Shown: positions 49,444 to 56,770 of the stretch, in pieces
How the letters are laid out: every line of letters begins with the position of its first letter
How positions within the stretch are numbered: the stretch's first letter is position 1
DNA from: an uncultured Syntrophobacterales bacterium
Lineage (GTDB): Bacteria > Desulfobacterota > Syntrophia > Syntrophales > UBA5619
Direction of reading: 5' to 3'
NCBI GenBank assembly: GCA_903928915.1
Contig: CAIYSL010000033.1
Coordinates: forward strand, 62,001-126,000
Length of the DNA: 64,000 bases
Notes under the pieces: model-generated
What the model saw: the letters and a program-made list of their open reading frames with translations, nothing else
Database searches by the model: none
Told to the model about the DNA's origin: nothing
Position numbers and translations under genes: made by a program

Positions 49444-49829
49444 AGGCCGACGATGCGGCGGATCTCCTCCGAACCGGCGGCCTGAGTCGCAAAGAAGAGC
49501 GTGACCACATCGAACAGGGTCCCGTAGAGGGTGTCCCGTTCGTCGCCGCTGAACTCGGTCGCCACCGGAATCGTTTCATCGGCCATAAGGGCAATCAGGG
49601 CGGCGATCCTCGTGCCCGGCAGATCCCAGCTCCGGGACTCACCGACCAGAAAGCGCATCGCCGCGTCCATGAAGGCGGGCATGCAGTCGTAGACCGCCTC
49701 GGGAAGCTCCCCGATCATGTCGCCGAGCTCCCGCTCGAGCTCGGGGATTTCCCTGGTCGTGAGATAATGATCGATCCACAGCCGGTAGGGCTTGTGCATC
49801 AGGTCGTCGAATCGTGCTTCGTCCACCAT
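49440..49829 (-). CDS. Conserved-looking hypothetical protein, mainly helical
   Basis: A 129-aa soluble protein that I do not recognise. It is acidic, predicted helical, with no cysteine motif, signal peptide or membrane segment. The start is supported only weakly. The frame is uninterrupted and is the sole candidate between the MTH1187-like gene and mutM. The 173-bp region after its start toward mutM holds no clear signal. Confidence 0.55.
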   Translation of the reverse strand: MVDEARFDDLMHKPYRLWIDHYLTTREIPELERELGDMIGELPEAVYDCMPAFMDAAMRFLVGESRSWDLPGTRIAALIALMADETIPVATEFSGDERDTLYGTLFDVVTLFFATQAAGSEEIRRIVGL

Positions 49830-50002
49830 CCGCTCCTTCCCAAAAGCTCGGCGGCCATTCCGAATACGCCCCTGTCGCAGGCTGTTGAACCGCCTCCAGA
49901 TGCACTGTTCCCGAATTCGACGAATCGTCTCCGCATAGCGGAGATCAGTTCAATTCGTCGTCATCGCCCTGCGGGAGTGCGCCTCCGGTCAGCAGCCTAC
50001 AG

Positions 50003-50782
50003 CTAGTGCTGGCAGGAGGGGCAGAACCACGTCCCCCGTCCACCCATCGTCATCCGCTCGATCGTGCCGCCGCAGCGGCGGCACAGCTCCCCGTGCCGCG
50101 CGTAGACCGCCAGGTTGTGCTGATTCGTCCCGCTCTTGCCAAAGAGGTCCCGCCAATCGGAGATGCTCGTCCCGCGGCACGCCACTGCCCGGCTCAGGAC
50201 GACTGCGGCGGCCTTCTCCACGCGCCGCCATTCGGCGGCGGTCAGGCTGCCCGCGGGCCGGCGGGGATCGACGGCCGCCCCGTACAGTATCTCGCAGGCG
50301 TAGATATTGCCGATTCCGGCGATCAGCCGCTGGTCCATCAGCAATGATTTCACCGGCAGCCGGCGTTTTCCCGCGATTGCGCGGAGGCGGGACGCCGGAA
50401 ACTGCTCCAGCGGATTCTCCAGTGGTGCCGGGGCGGAATCCGCCGGTCCGACGGAGAAGGTGGCGAATCGCCGCGGATCGATCAGGACAAGCCTGCCGTT
50501 GCCGACGGCGATCACCATCCGGGTGTAGCGGGGAACGGGCCCCTTCTCCTCCAGCCAGAGGAGACGGCCGGTCATGCGCAGATGGAGTTCAGCCGTCAGT
50601 CCGTGCTCCATCTCAATCCGGAGGTACTTGCCCCGGCGCCGCACAGACACAACCCGTCCTCCCGCCAGCGGCGGCACCGTCCCCAGGCGGGGGTCGACGA
50701 TGTCGACGCGACGGACCTTTCCACCGGGGAGAATCTCCTGTAACTGACGACAGAGCGTCTCGACTTCGGGCAGTTCCGGCAT
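50003..50782 (-). CDS. mutM: Formamidopyrimidine-DNA glycosylase (Fpg/MutM)
   Basis: A base-excision repair enzyme of 259 aa that removes 8-oxoguanine and FaPy lesions and nicks the abasic site. The catalytic N-terminus MPELPEVETL gives Pro2 and Glu3 after Met removal. DQRLIAGIGNIYACEILY forms the helix-two-turn-helix, and the C-terminal zinc finger has four Cys (CRRC...CPSC) with the lesion-recognition loop between. It ends CPSCQH, slightly short after the finger. It is divergent from a small gene across a 324-bp region with three palindromic operators. Confidence 0.95.
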   Translation of the reverse strand: MPELPEVETLCRQLQEILPGGKVRRVDIVDPRLGTVPPLAGGRVVSVRRRGKYLRIEMEHGLTAELHLRMTGRLLWLEEKGPVPRYTRMVIAVGNGRLVLIDPRRFATFSVGPADSAPAPLENPLEQFPASRLRAIAGKRRLPVKSLLMDQRLIAGIGNIYACEILYGAAVDPRRPAGSLTAAEWRRVEKAAAVVLSRAVACRGTSISDWRDLFGKSGTNQHNLAVYARHGELCRRCGGTIERMTMGGRGTWFCPSCQH

Positions 50783-50810
50783 CGGTAATCCTTTGCGGCG
50801 TGGGTGTTTT

Positions 50811-50839
50811 GTTTAAGCCGACCGGGAATCCCCTGTCAA
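50811..50839 (-). promoter_or_regulatory. Candidate mutM promoter
   Basis: Minus strand TTGACA (50834-50839), 17 bp, TTAAAC (50811-50816), 28 nt before the mutM ATG. The first GGAAC-N5-GTTCC palindrome begins 12 bp upstream of the -35 element. Confidence 0.5.
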
Positions 50840-50851
50840 GCGAAAACAACA

Positions 50852-50866
50852 GGAACATTATGTTCC
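50852..50866. promoter_or_regulatory. Operator-like palindrome 1, GGAAC-N5-GTTCC
   Basis: GGAAC-ATTAT-GTTCC, embedded in a 17-nt perfect odd palindrome (50851-50867), just upstream of the mutM -35 box. The first of three copies in this intergenic region. Confidence 0.7.
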
Positions 50867-50881
50867 TAAATGAAAATAATC

Positions 50882-50896
50882 GGAACTTGCAGTTCC
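50882..50896. promoter_or_regulatory. Operator-like palindrome 2, GGAAC-N5-GTTCC
   Basis: GGAAC-TTGCA-GTTCC, exactly 30 bp after copy 1 (about three helical turns, same DNA face). It overlaps the -35 hexamer of the plus-strand promoter at 50887-50914. Confidence 0.7.
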
Positions 50897-50914
50897 ATAT
50901 ACCATATATACAAT
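50887..50914 (+). promoter_or_regulatory. Candidate plus-strand promoter overlapped by operator 2
   Basis: TTGCAG (50887-50892), 16-bp spacer, TACAAT (50909-50914) in an AT-rich stretch that contrasts with the GC-rich surroundings. It would transcribe the small gene at 51107, leaving a leader of about 185 nt that contains operator copy 3 and a small hairpin (CCGGC-TTATT-GCCGG, 51007-51021). Confidence 0.45.
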
Positions 50915-50982
50915 AAATCAGCTAGTTACAAATATACTTGCCATATGATGCATGCATTCGACAGACTGCTAACCTGCGTATC

Positions 50983-50997
50983 GGAATAAATTGTTCC
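50983..50997. promoter_or_regulatory. Operator-like palindrome 3, GGAAT-N5-GTTCC
   Basis: GGAAT-AAATT-GTTCC, one base off the other two copies and with the same 5-bp spacing. It lies between the candidate promoter and the small gene. Confidence 0.6.
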
Positions 50998-51106
50998 CAT
51001 TGTTCACCGGCTTATTGCCGGGCGCTTCTCATATTAATCAATAATAACAGATAGTAACAAGTGTGGCATGGGGTTCTCATTGTACAGGCGCAAAGGGAAA
51101 CGCGTT

Positions 51107-51358
51107 ATGGCTCTCAAGAAGAAGTCTGTCACCCTGACGGGAATTGTCATCCCGGCGGACTGGAACGACGATCAAGAAGTGGTGGGCGCGGCCTTGGCCA
51201 CGGCCGACGAAAAGGAATACCGTATCGACGGCAACCGCAAAGGGAAGGAGCTGCTGGATCATCTCCAACTGCAAGTAGAGGTAACCGGCTCGCTCGGCGG
51301 GGACGAAAGAGGCAGGGAGGTCATTACCGTCAGGCGGTACATCGTCAAGAGTACATGA
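51107..51358 (+). CDS. Small hypothetical protein (OB-fold-like)
   Basis: An 83-aa protein I do not recognise. ATG at 51107 follows AAAGGGA, better than the frame's earlier start. After a basic MALKKKSV the sequence alternates strands and turns: VTLTGIVIPADW, EKEYRIDGN, HLQLQVEVTGSL and EVITVRRYIVKST. That pattern fits a small all-beta (OB-like) nucleic-acid- or ligand-binding fold, as inference only. It is divergent from mutM and followed by the kamA promoter and leader. Confidence 0.65.
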   Translation: MALKKKSVTLTGIVIPADWNDDQEVVGAALATADEKEYRIDGNRKGKELLDHLQLQVEVTGSLGGDERGREVITVRRYIVKST

Positions 51359-51391
51359 CGGTTAGGGGATGGGATGACACAAAATAATCCG

Positions 51392-51420
51392 TTGACAGTA
51401 CTGGACAAAAAGAGTACAGC
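51392..51420 (+). promoter_or_regulatory. Candidate kamA promoter
   Basis: TTGACA (51392-51397), 17-bp spacer, TACAGC (51415-51420). A perfect -35 with a moderate -10. Transcription from here would give a leader of about 185 nt before the aminomutase ATG. Confidence 0.5.
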
Positions 51421-51450
51421 GCGGCCCAATGCAACGGAGCTGAAGCGCAG

Positions 51451-51530
51451 ATCCTCTGTGCGGACAACAGAGAGGCAGCGCGGAGGCAGTGGTTGTTTCT
51501 CCGGAAAAGAGAGGATGAATCCTCTCTTTT
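51451..51530 (+). promoter_or_regulatory. Attenuator-like leader with intrinsic terminator upstream of kamA
   Basis: Terminator: 11-bp perfect stem AAAAGAGAGGA / TCCTCTCTTTT (51505-51515 and 51520-51530, TGAA loop), with the closing U-run in the 3' arm. Upstream, ATCCTCT (51451-51457) can pair with AGAGGAT (51510-51516), which would break the terminator, or CTCTGT (51454-51459) can instead pair with ACAGAG (51467-51472), which would free it. These pairings are mutually exclusive, as in attenuators and riboswitches. No known riboswitch consensus was recognised. Confidence 0.55.
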
Positions 51531-51612
51531 CGCGCGTTACGTGAGCGGTGTTCGGAGAAGCCGCCGGCCCGCGGGTGCGGGAAATTACTGACGGCGATCG
51601 AGGAGGCAGTGG

Positions 51613-52920
51613 ATGGAAAGTGAGCCACTTTTCGTGGAGGAGGCAGAACCTCCAGGTAGATTGACCGACGTTGTCGGTCTGAATCGGTACAGCGAACAGG
51701 TTTGTACGTCTCTGGACACCCTTTACGCGCCGGCCGCCGTTGCCCGCAGGCCGGCTTCCCGCCCGGCTGGTGTGGATGTCAGTCGGTCCCGGAGTTTCCG
51801 CAAGCGTTACTTCCCGGACGTTACCCTCAAGGATTGGCAGGATTGGCACTGGCAGCTCCGCAATCGCATCCGCGATGTGGCTACCCTGGGCCGGATGATC
51901 CGCCTTTCCGAGGATGAGCGTCACGCCATGAGCGGAGCAGCGGGCGCGATCCCGCTTGCGATCACCCCCTACTACGCCAGCCTCATCGATCCCTGGAACC
52001 CGAAGCAGGCCCTGCGGCGAACGGTCGTGCCGACGGTGCATGAACACTTCCGCGGCAGCGGCGAAGCGGATGATCCGCTCCATGAAGATGAGGACAGCCC
52101 CGTCCCCGGCATCGTCCACCGGTATCCGGACCGCGTTCTCTTCCTGGTGACCGGGATCTGCTCGACCTACTGCCGGTACTGCACCCGTTCGCGGATGGTG
52201 GGACACCACGGCAACCACTGCCTGGACACGGGGCAGTGGGAAAAGGGAATCGAGTACATCGCGGCGCATCCGGAGGTGCGGGACGTACTGCTGTCCGGCG
52301 GCGATCCGCTGACCATGGCCGACGAACAGATCGAGTGGCTGCTCGCCCGGCTGCGGATGATCCCGCATGTGGAGCTCATCAGGATCGGGACAAAGGCGCC
52401 GGCCGTGCTGCCGCAGCGGATCACCCCGGCGCTGGTGCGGATGCTCAGGCGCTACCACCCCCTGTGGATCAGCATCCATGCGGCCCACCCCGACGAGCTG
52501 ACGCCCGAGATGTCGCAGGCATGCAGGCGCCTCGCCGACGCGGGGATCCCCCTGGGAAGCCAGACGGTGCTGCTATCCGGGATCAACGACGATGTGGAGA
52601 CGATGCGTCGCCTCGTCCACGGCCTGCTGAAGATCCGGGTCAAGCCCTACTATCTGTACCAATGCGACCCGATCCCCGGCTCCTCCCACTTCCGGACCCC
52701 GGTGAGCACGGGGCTCGAAGTCATCCGGGGGCTCAGGGGATTTACCACCGGCTACGCCGTGCCGACCTATGTTGTCGACGCCCCCGGCGGCGGCGGAAAG
52801 ATCCCGCTCCTGCCTGAATACGTGGTAGGACAGGAGGACGGAGATCTCCTGCTGCGCAACTACGAGGGAGACATCTTTCGGTATCCGGACTGCCCCGCGA
52901 CGGAAAGTGTCATCCACTGA
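51613..52920 (+). CDS. kamA: Lysine 2,3-aminomutase (KamA family radical SAM enzyme)
   Basis: A 435-aa radical SAM/PLP enzyme converting L-lysine to beta-lysine. The Fe-S motif is C-x3-C-x2-C at residues 183, 187 and 190 (ICSTYCRYC). PLP Lys396 lies in APGGGGKIP. The two Asp that hold lysine in characterised enzymes are both present (Asp352 in YQCDPIPG, Asp389 in VVDAPG), favouring free lysine over the glutamate enzyme and over EpmB, which modifies EF-P. The spacing GGAGG-CAGTGG-ATG supports the start. No AblB-type acetyltransferase is adjacent; the next genes are two ATP-grasp ligases, though a hairpin lies between. Confidence 0.9.
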   Translation: MESEPLFVEEAEPPGRLTDVVGLNRYSEQVCTSLDTLYAPAAVARRPASRPAGVDVSRSRSFRKRYFPDVTLKDWQDWHWQLRNRIRDVATLGRMIRLSEDERHAMSGAAGAIPLAITPYYASLIDPWNPKQALRRTVVPTVHEHFRGSGEADDPLHEDEDSPVPGIVHRYPDRVLFLVTGICSTYCRYCTRSRMVGHHGNHCLDTGQWEKGIEYIAAHPEVRDVLLSGGDPLTMADEQIEWLLARLRMIPHVELIRIGTKAPAVLPQRITPALVRMLRRYHPLWISIHAAHPDELTPEMSQACRRLADAGIPLGSQTVLLSGINDDVETMRRLVHGLLKIRVKPYYLYQCDPIPGSSHFRTPVSTGLEVIRGLRGFTTGYAVPTYVVDAPGGGGKIPLLPEYVVGQEDGDLLLRNYEGDIFRYPDCPATESVIH

Positions 52921-52924
52921 GATC

Positions 52925-52954
52925 GCGCTCCCCGTTCGGGCACGCGGGGAGCGC
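52925..52954 (+). terminator. Hairpin after kamA
   Basis: Perfect 10-bp arms GCGCTCCCCG / CGGGGAGCGC (52925-52934 and 52945-52954) with a 10-nt loop, five bases past the kamA stop. Only CTCCTT follows, so termination may be partial and the ligase genes may still be co-transcribed. Confidence 0.55.
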
Positions 52955-52998
52955 CTCCTTGCCCGATGCATCCGTTGATTGGTGCACAGAGTAGAAGC

Positions 52999-53982
52999 AT
53001 GAACATCGGCATCACCTACGACCTTCGGGACGATTATCTCGCCGAGGGATACGGAGAAGAAGAGACAGCGGAATTCGATCACCCGAAGACGATCGCGGCG
53101 ATCGAGGAGACGCTGATCGCTCTCGGGTATACCACCGACCGGATCGGCCATATCCGCGCCCTGGCAAAGCGGCTCGTCGCCGGTGAGCGGTGGGACCTGG
53201 TCTTCAACATCGCCGAAGGGCTCCGCGGATTCGGCCGCGAGGCACAGGTGCCGGCGCTCCTGGACGCCTACGATATCCCCTATACCTTCTCCGATCCCCT
53301 GGTCCTGGCCCTCACCCTCCACAAGGGAATGACGAAACGGGTGATCCGCGACCTCGGGATCCCGACCCCCGCCTTCGCCCTCGTCGAGTCCCCCGCCGAG
53401 ATCGCGGGGATCCGCCTTCCCTTCCCGCTGTTCGCCAAACCCGTCGCCGAGGGAACCGGGAAAGGGGTGACCGCGGCTTCGAAGATAGCCGACCCGGCGG
53501 AACTGGAGCAGGTATGCCTGACCCTGCTGAGCGTATTCCGGCAGCCCGTCCTCGTGGAGACCTTTCTCCCAGGGAGGGAATTCACCGTCGGCATCATCGG
53601 GACCGGCGCCGAGGCCATCGCCCCGGGGGTGATGGAAGTCCACTTTCTGGAGACGGCGGAGCGGGAGGTATACTCCTACCTTAACAAAGAGGAGTGCGAC
53701 GAACGGATCTCCTACCGCCTGGCCCACGATCCGCTGGCGCGGCTGGCGGAAAGAACGGCCCTCGCAGCCTGGCGGGGGCTCGGCTGCCGCGACGGGGGAC
53801 GAATCGACCTGCGCACCGACGCCGCGGGGATCCCCCAGTTCATGGAGGTCAACCCGCTGGCGGGTCTTCGCCCCGGGCACTCCGACCTGCCGATCCTCTG
53901 CGAGCTGGCCGGGATGCCGTACCGCGAACTGATCGCCGGGATCATGCACTCCGCGCTCGAGCGCATCCGGGACGAGCGATGA
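52999..53982 (+). CDS. D-alanine-D-alanine-ligase-like ATP-grasp enzyme 1
   Basis: A 327-aa ATP-grasp ligase, started at MNIGITYDLRDDYLAEG. It has FPLFAKPVAEGTGKGV (ATP-binding Lys and glycine loop), VETFLPGREFTVGIIG, and the metal-binding EVNPLAGL near the C-terminus. The N-terminal pocket sequence (VFNIAEGLRGFGREAQVPALLDAYDIPYTFSDP in pieces) resembles Ddl, but the opening DLRDDYL is unlike Ddl's GGxSxE, so the first substrate is probably not D-Ala. It overlaps the second ligase by 4 nt. These enzymes join a carboxylate to an amine through an acyl phosphate. Confidence 0.85.
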   Translation: MNIGITYDLRDDYLAEGYGEEETAEFDHPKTIAAIEETLIALGYTTDRIGHIRALAKRLVAGERWDLVFNIAEGLRGFGREAQVPALLDAYDIPYTFSDPLVLALTLHKGMTKRVIRDLGIPTPAFALVESPAEIAGIRLPFPLFAKPVAEGTGKGVTAASKIADPAELEQVCLTLLSVFRQPVLVETFLPGREFTVGIIGTGAEAIAPGVMEVHFLETAEREVYSYLNKEECDERISYRLAHDPLARLAERTALAAWRGLGCRDGGRIDLRTDAAGIPQFMEVNPLAGLRPGHSDLPILCELAGMPYRELIAGIMHSALERIRDER

Positions 53983-54959
53983 AGATCGCCGTCATCCACG
54001 GGGAAGTGGCCGCGGGCGCGGCACGGGACGAGCTGGATGTTCTCACCCAGGTTGAGTGTGTCTCGAACGGCCTCGCCGGCCTCGGCCACGATCCTCTCAG
54101 CGTGCCCGTCTCGCTCGACCTGGCGCGGCTCGTCCGAACGATCGCCGAGATCCGCCCGGCGATCGCCTTCAACCTCGTCGAAACGCTCACGGGCCGGGGC
54201 AGTCTGATCCACCTCGTCCCGGCGGTTCTCGACACCCTGCGGCTGCCCTACACCGGTGCCGGGAGCGAGGCCATGCTCCTGACCTCGAACAAGGTCCTCG
54301 CCAAGAAATGGCTGGCTGCCTCCGGACTCCCCACCCCCCCCTGGGTTACCACCGCGTCACGGGACGAAGACTTTCCGATCGCGGGGCCCTGGGTCGTAAA
54401 ATCGGTATGGGAACACGCCTCCGTCGGTCTCGACGAGGACTCGGTCATACCGGAGGCAACCGGCGAAAGGCTGCGCGCGGAGATGACGGCGCGGCGGGAA
54501 GCACTGGGCGGCGCATGTCTGGCCGAGGCCTTCGTCGACGGCCGGGAGTTCAACCTCTCCCTGCTGGCGGGCGCGGAGGGTCCCGAGGTGCTTCCCCCGG
54601 CGGAGATCCGGTTCGATGCGTACCCGCCGGGCAAGATCCGCGTCGTCGGATATCGTTCCAAGTGGGAGGAGGGCTCCTTCGAGTTCAACAACACCCCCCG
54701 CTCCTTCGACTTCCCCGGTGAGGACGCGGCGCTGATCGCGCAGCTGCAAGAGCTGGCGCTCAACTGCTGGCGGTGCTTCAACCTCCGCGGGTACGCCCGG
54801 GTCGATTTCCGGATCGATCGGGCAGGACTCCCCTGGATCCTCGAGGTGAACGCGAACCCCTGCCTCTCGCCGGATGCGGGCTTCTCCGCGGCGACCGAGC
54901 GGGCCGGACTGCCGTTTGCGGAGGTGCTCCGGCGGATCATCCGCGACGTCCCCCCCTGA
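53979..54959 (+). CDS. D-alanine-D-alanine-ligase-like ATP-grasp enzyme 2
   Basis: A 326-aa ATP-grasp ligase, translationally coupled (ATGA) to the one before it. AFNLVETLTGRGSLIHLVPAVL and PYTGAGSEAM form the N-terminal lobe; GPWVVKSVWEHASVGL contains the ATP-binding Lys; AEAFVDGREFNLSLLAG follows; the metal ligands lie in ARVDFRID and LEVNANPCLS. Two different ligases in tandem suggest two successive amide bonds, or a heteromeric enzyme, rather than cell-wall D-Ala-D-Ala synthesis. No murein genes are near. Confidence 0.85.
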   Translation: MKIAVIHGEVAAGAARDELDVLTQVECVSNGLAGLGHDPLSVPVSLDLARLVRTIAEIRPAIAFNLVETLTGRGSLIHLVPAVLDTLRLPYTGAGSEAMLLTSNKVLAKKWLAASGLPTPPWVTTASRDEDFPIAGPWVVKSVWEHASVGLDEDSVIPEATGERLRAEMTARREALGGACLAEAFVDGREFNLSLLAGAEGPEVLPPAEIRFDAYPPGKIRVVGYRSKWEEGSFEFNNTPRSFDFPGEDAALIAQLQELALNCWRCFNLRGYARVDFRIDRAGLPWILEVNANPCLSPDAGFSAATERAGLPFAEVLRRIIRDVPP

Positions 54960-55019
54960 GAGGCAGGGGGCAGAGCCAACAACGCAGACAGCCGCATATA
55001 CGGTTCGAGGACCCTATAC

Positions 55020-55367
55020 GTGTTAAAGCCATTGATATTACTCACCCTGTCAAACGTGTTCATGACCTATGCCTGGTACGGACATCTCAAGAGCATGAAT
55101 GGACAGCCCCTCGTTCTGATCATACTGCTGAGCTGGGGGATCGCTTTTTTCGAGTATCTGCTCCAGGTGCCGGCCAACAGGATCGGCATCCACTACTTCA
55201 ACCTCGCCCAGTTGAAGGTCATCCAGGAAATCATCGCAATGGTCGTCTTCGCCGGCTTTGCCTTCTTCTACATGCGGATCCCGCTGAAGTTGGATTTCCT
55301 CTGGGCAGGGCTCTGCCTGGTCGGCGCGGCCTACTTCATGTTTCGGGGAGAGCTGCCCCATGCCTGA
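55020..55367 (+). CDS. DUF486 (DMT-like) small membrane protein
   Basis: A 115-aa integral membrane protein with four hydrophobic helices, GTG start. MLKPLILLTLSNVFMTYAWYGHLK and FFEYLLQVPANRIG are characteristic of the DUF486 family, distant relatives of small drug/metabolite transporters. The function is unknown. It overlaps the GNAT gene by 8 nt and follows the ATP-grasp pair by 60 bp, so it might export the ligase product; that is inference. Confidence 0.85.
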   Translation: MLKPLILLTLSNVFMTYAWYGHLKSMNGQPLVLIILLSWGIAFFEYLLQVPANRIGIHYFNLAQLKVIQEIIAMVVFAGFAFFYMRIPLKLDFLWAGLCLVGAAYFMFRGELPHA

Positions 55368-55860
55368 ACCGAGCGGAATCGTTTACCGCCGGGACCTGCT
55401 CCCCGGTGACCGGGAAGCGGTGGGCAGGGTCGTGCGCGCGACGGGGTTCTTCTCCGCGGAGGAGGCCGCAATAGCCCAGGAACTCGTCGACGAGAGGATG
55501 GCACGAGGCGAGGCGAGCGGTTACTCCTTCCTGTTTGCCGAAGCCGAGGGGAACCTCCTGGGGTACACCTGCTTCGGCCCGATCGCCGGTTCGGTCCACA
55601 GCTTCGACCTCTACTGGATCGCTGTGCTTCCGGGTGCGCAGGGCAGGGGGCTCGGGAAGAACCTGATGGCCGAGTCGGAACGGATCATGGCGGTCTGCGG
55701 GGCCAGACGCGTCTACGCGGACACCTCTGCCCGCCCGCAGTACGAACCGACCCGTGCCTTCTACCGTTCCTGCGGGTATACGCAGGAGGCGCTGCTCGTC
55801 GACTTCTACGCCCCGGGCGACGGGAAGGCGATCTTCGTAAAGATTCTCCCCGCGGCTTGA
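55360..55860 (+). CDS. GNAT-family N-acetyltransferase
   Basis: A 166-aa acetyl-CoA-dependent transferase. The acetyl-CoA-binding stretch is VLPGAQGRGLGKNLMAESERIM (R/QxxGxG/A variant), with YTCFGPIAGS before it and FYRSCGYTQEALLVDFY at the C-terminus. The acceptor is unknown. It is shorter than AblB, the beta-lysine acetyltransferase, and I cannot claim that role, although it lies in the run of genes after kamA. Confidence 0.88.
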   Translation: MPEPSGIVYRRDLLPGDREAVGRVVRATGFFSAEEAAIAQELVDERMARGEASGYSFLFAEAEGNLLGYTCFGPIAGSVHSFDLYWIAVLPGAQGRGLGKNLMAESERIMAVCGARRVYADTSARPQYEPTRAFYRSCGYTQEALLVDFYAPGDGKAIFVKILPAA

Positions 55861-55869
55861 CCTCTCCGT

Positions 55870-55901
55870 GCGGTGAAGCTCTCCGCGGGGAGCTTCACCG
55901 C
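55870..55901 (+). terminator. Hairpin after the GNAT gene
   Basis: Perfect 12-bp arms GCGGTGAAGCTC / GAGCTTCACCGC with an 8-nt loop, ten bases past the stop codon. No U-tract follows. The remaining 55902-56149 holds short inverted repeats (AATGGT...ACCATT near 56004-56022) and no gene. Confidence 0.5.
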
Positions 55902-56149
55902 GTACGAGCTGATACTATCGACCATTCGTTCGCTTACCCCATAGCACGGCTGCACGGAATGCACGTGCTACCGAATTCAGCCTTGCTTCTTATCATGAAA
56001 AATGGTAATTGAGACCATTACCTCAGGTCAGATGAGCATTGGTGTACTGCCCCCGGACCGCGGAGAGAAACCACTATCCTGCAATAATAATTTTACCAAT
56101 TATTCCAGTATATTGGATACTACAGTCCTGATGGAGGAAGAATCATCCG

Positions 56150-56770
56150 ATGAGATTCATTCCCAGAGAAGTGCGGTTCTTCGACCTCTTTGAAGAGCTG
56201 GCCGAAAAGATCGAGGCAGGCGGCAGGCTCTTCCTGGAGATGGCGGAGAGCGGCGTCTTCAGCGAGCCCCAGGTGACCAGGCTGAAGGAGATCGAACATG
56301 AGGCGGACGGCATCACCCACCGGACCTACGAGAAGATGCACACGACCTTCCTCACCCCCCTCGACCGTGAGGACATCCACAGCCTCATCAACAAGATGGA
56401 CAGCATCCTCGACATGACCGAGGCGACGGCCGCCCGGATCTTCCTGTACCGGGTGAAAAAACCGTCCGCGGAGCTGATCGAACAGGCCAGGGTGCTCAAC
56501 GAGTCGATCGGAAAGGTCAAGATAATCATCCATGCCCTCAGGGACATGAAAAACGCCCCGCTGATCCTCCAGACGAGCGTCGAGATCAACACCCTGGAGA
56601 ACGCCGGGGACGTGATCCTCCGGACGGCGATGGCGCACCTGTTCGAGAACGAACAGGATGTCCGCGAACTGATCAAGTGGAAGGAGATCTACGAGCGGAT
56701 CGAAGAGGCGATCGACGTCTGTGAAGACGTCTCCAACATCGTGGAAGGGATCGTCCTGAAAAATGGCTGA
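56150..56770 (+). CDS. DUF47/PhoU-like phosphate transport accessory protein
   Basis: A helical cytoplasmic protein of 206 aa. The family pattern FFDLFEELAEKIEAGG, KEIEHEADGITHRTYEKMHTTF and FLTPLDREDIHSLINKMD is complete, with the acidic E(x)xxD-type metal sites of PhoU. GGAGGAAG lies 13 nt upstream of the ATG. It overlaps the Pit transporter gene by 8 nt, the usual pairing, and probably restrains or supports that transporter. Confidence 0.92.
   Translation: MRFIPREVRFFDLFEELAEKIEAGGRLFLEMAESGVFSEPQVTRLKEIEHEADGITHRTYEKMHTTFLTPLDREDIHSLINKMDSILDMTEATAARIFLYRVKKPSAELIEQARVLNESIGKVKIIIHALRDMKNAPLILQTSVEINTLENAGDVILRTAMAHLFENEQDVRELIKWKEIYERIEEAIDVCEDVSNIVEGIVLKNG

Noticed and set aside
51359-51612. 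Classical lysine (L-box) riboswitch before kamA
   Set aside because: The leader is of suitable length and has a terminator, but I could not find the conserved L-box core sequences or the five-way junction pattern. Kept as an unassigned attenuator-like leader.
51613-52920. EpmB (EF-P lysine aminomutase) instead of KamA
   Set aside because: Length of 435 aa and conserved Asp389 in VVDAPGGGGK fit lysine 2,3-aminomutase; EpmB is shorter and lacks that Asp, and no efp or epmA gene is adjacent.
55902-56149. Pho box before the PhoU-like/Pit operon
   Set aside because: Only short inverted repeats (AATGGT/ACCATT) are visible; no direct CTGTCAT-like repeats.
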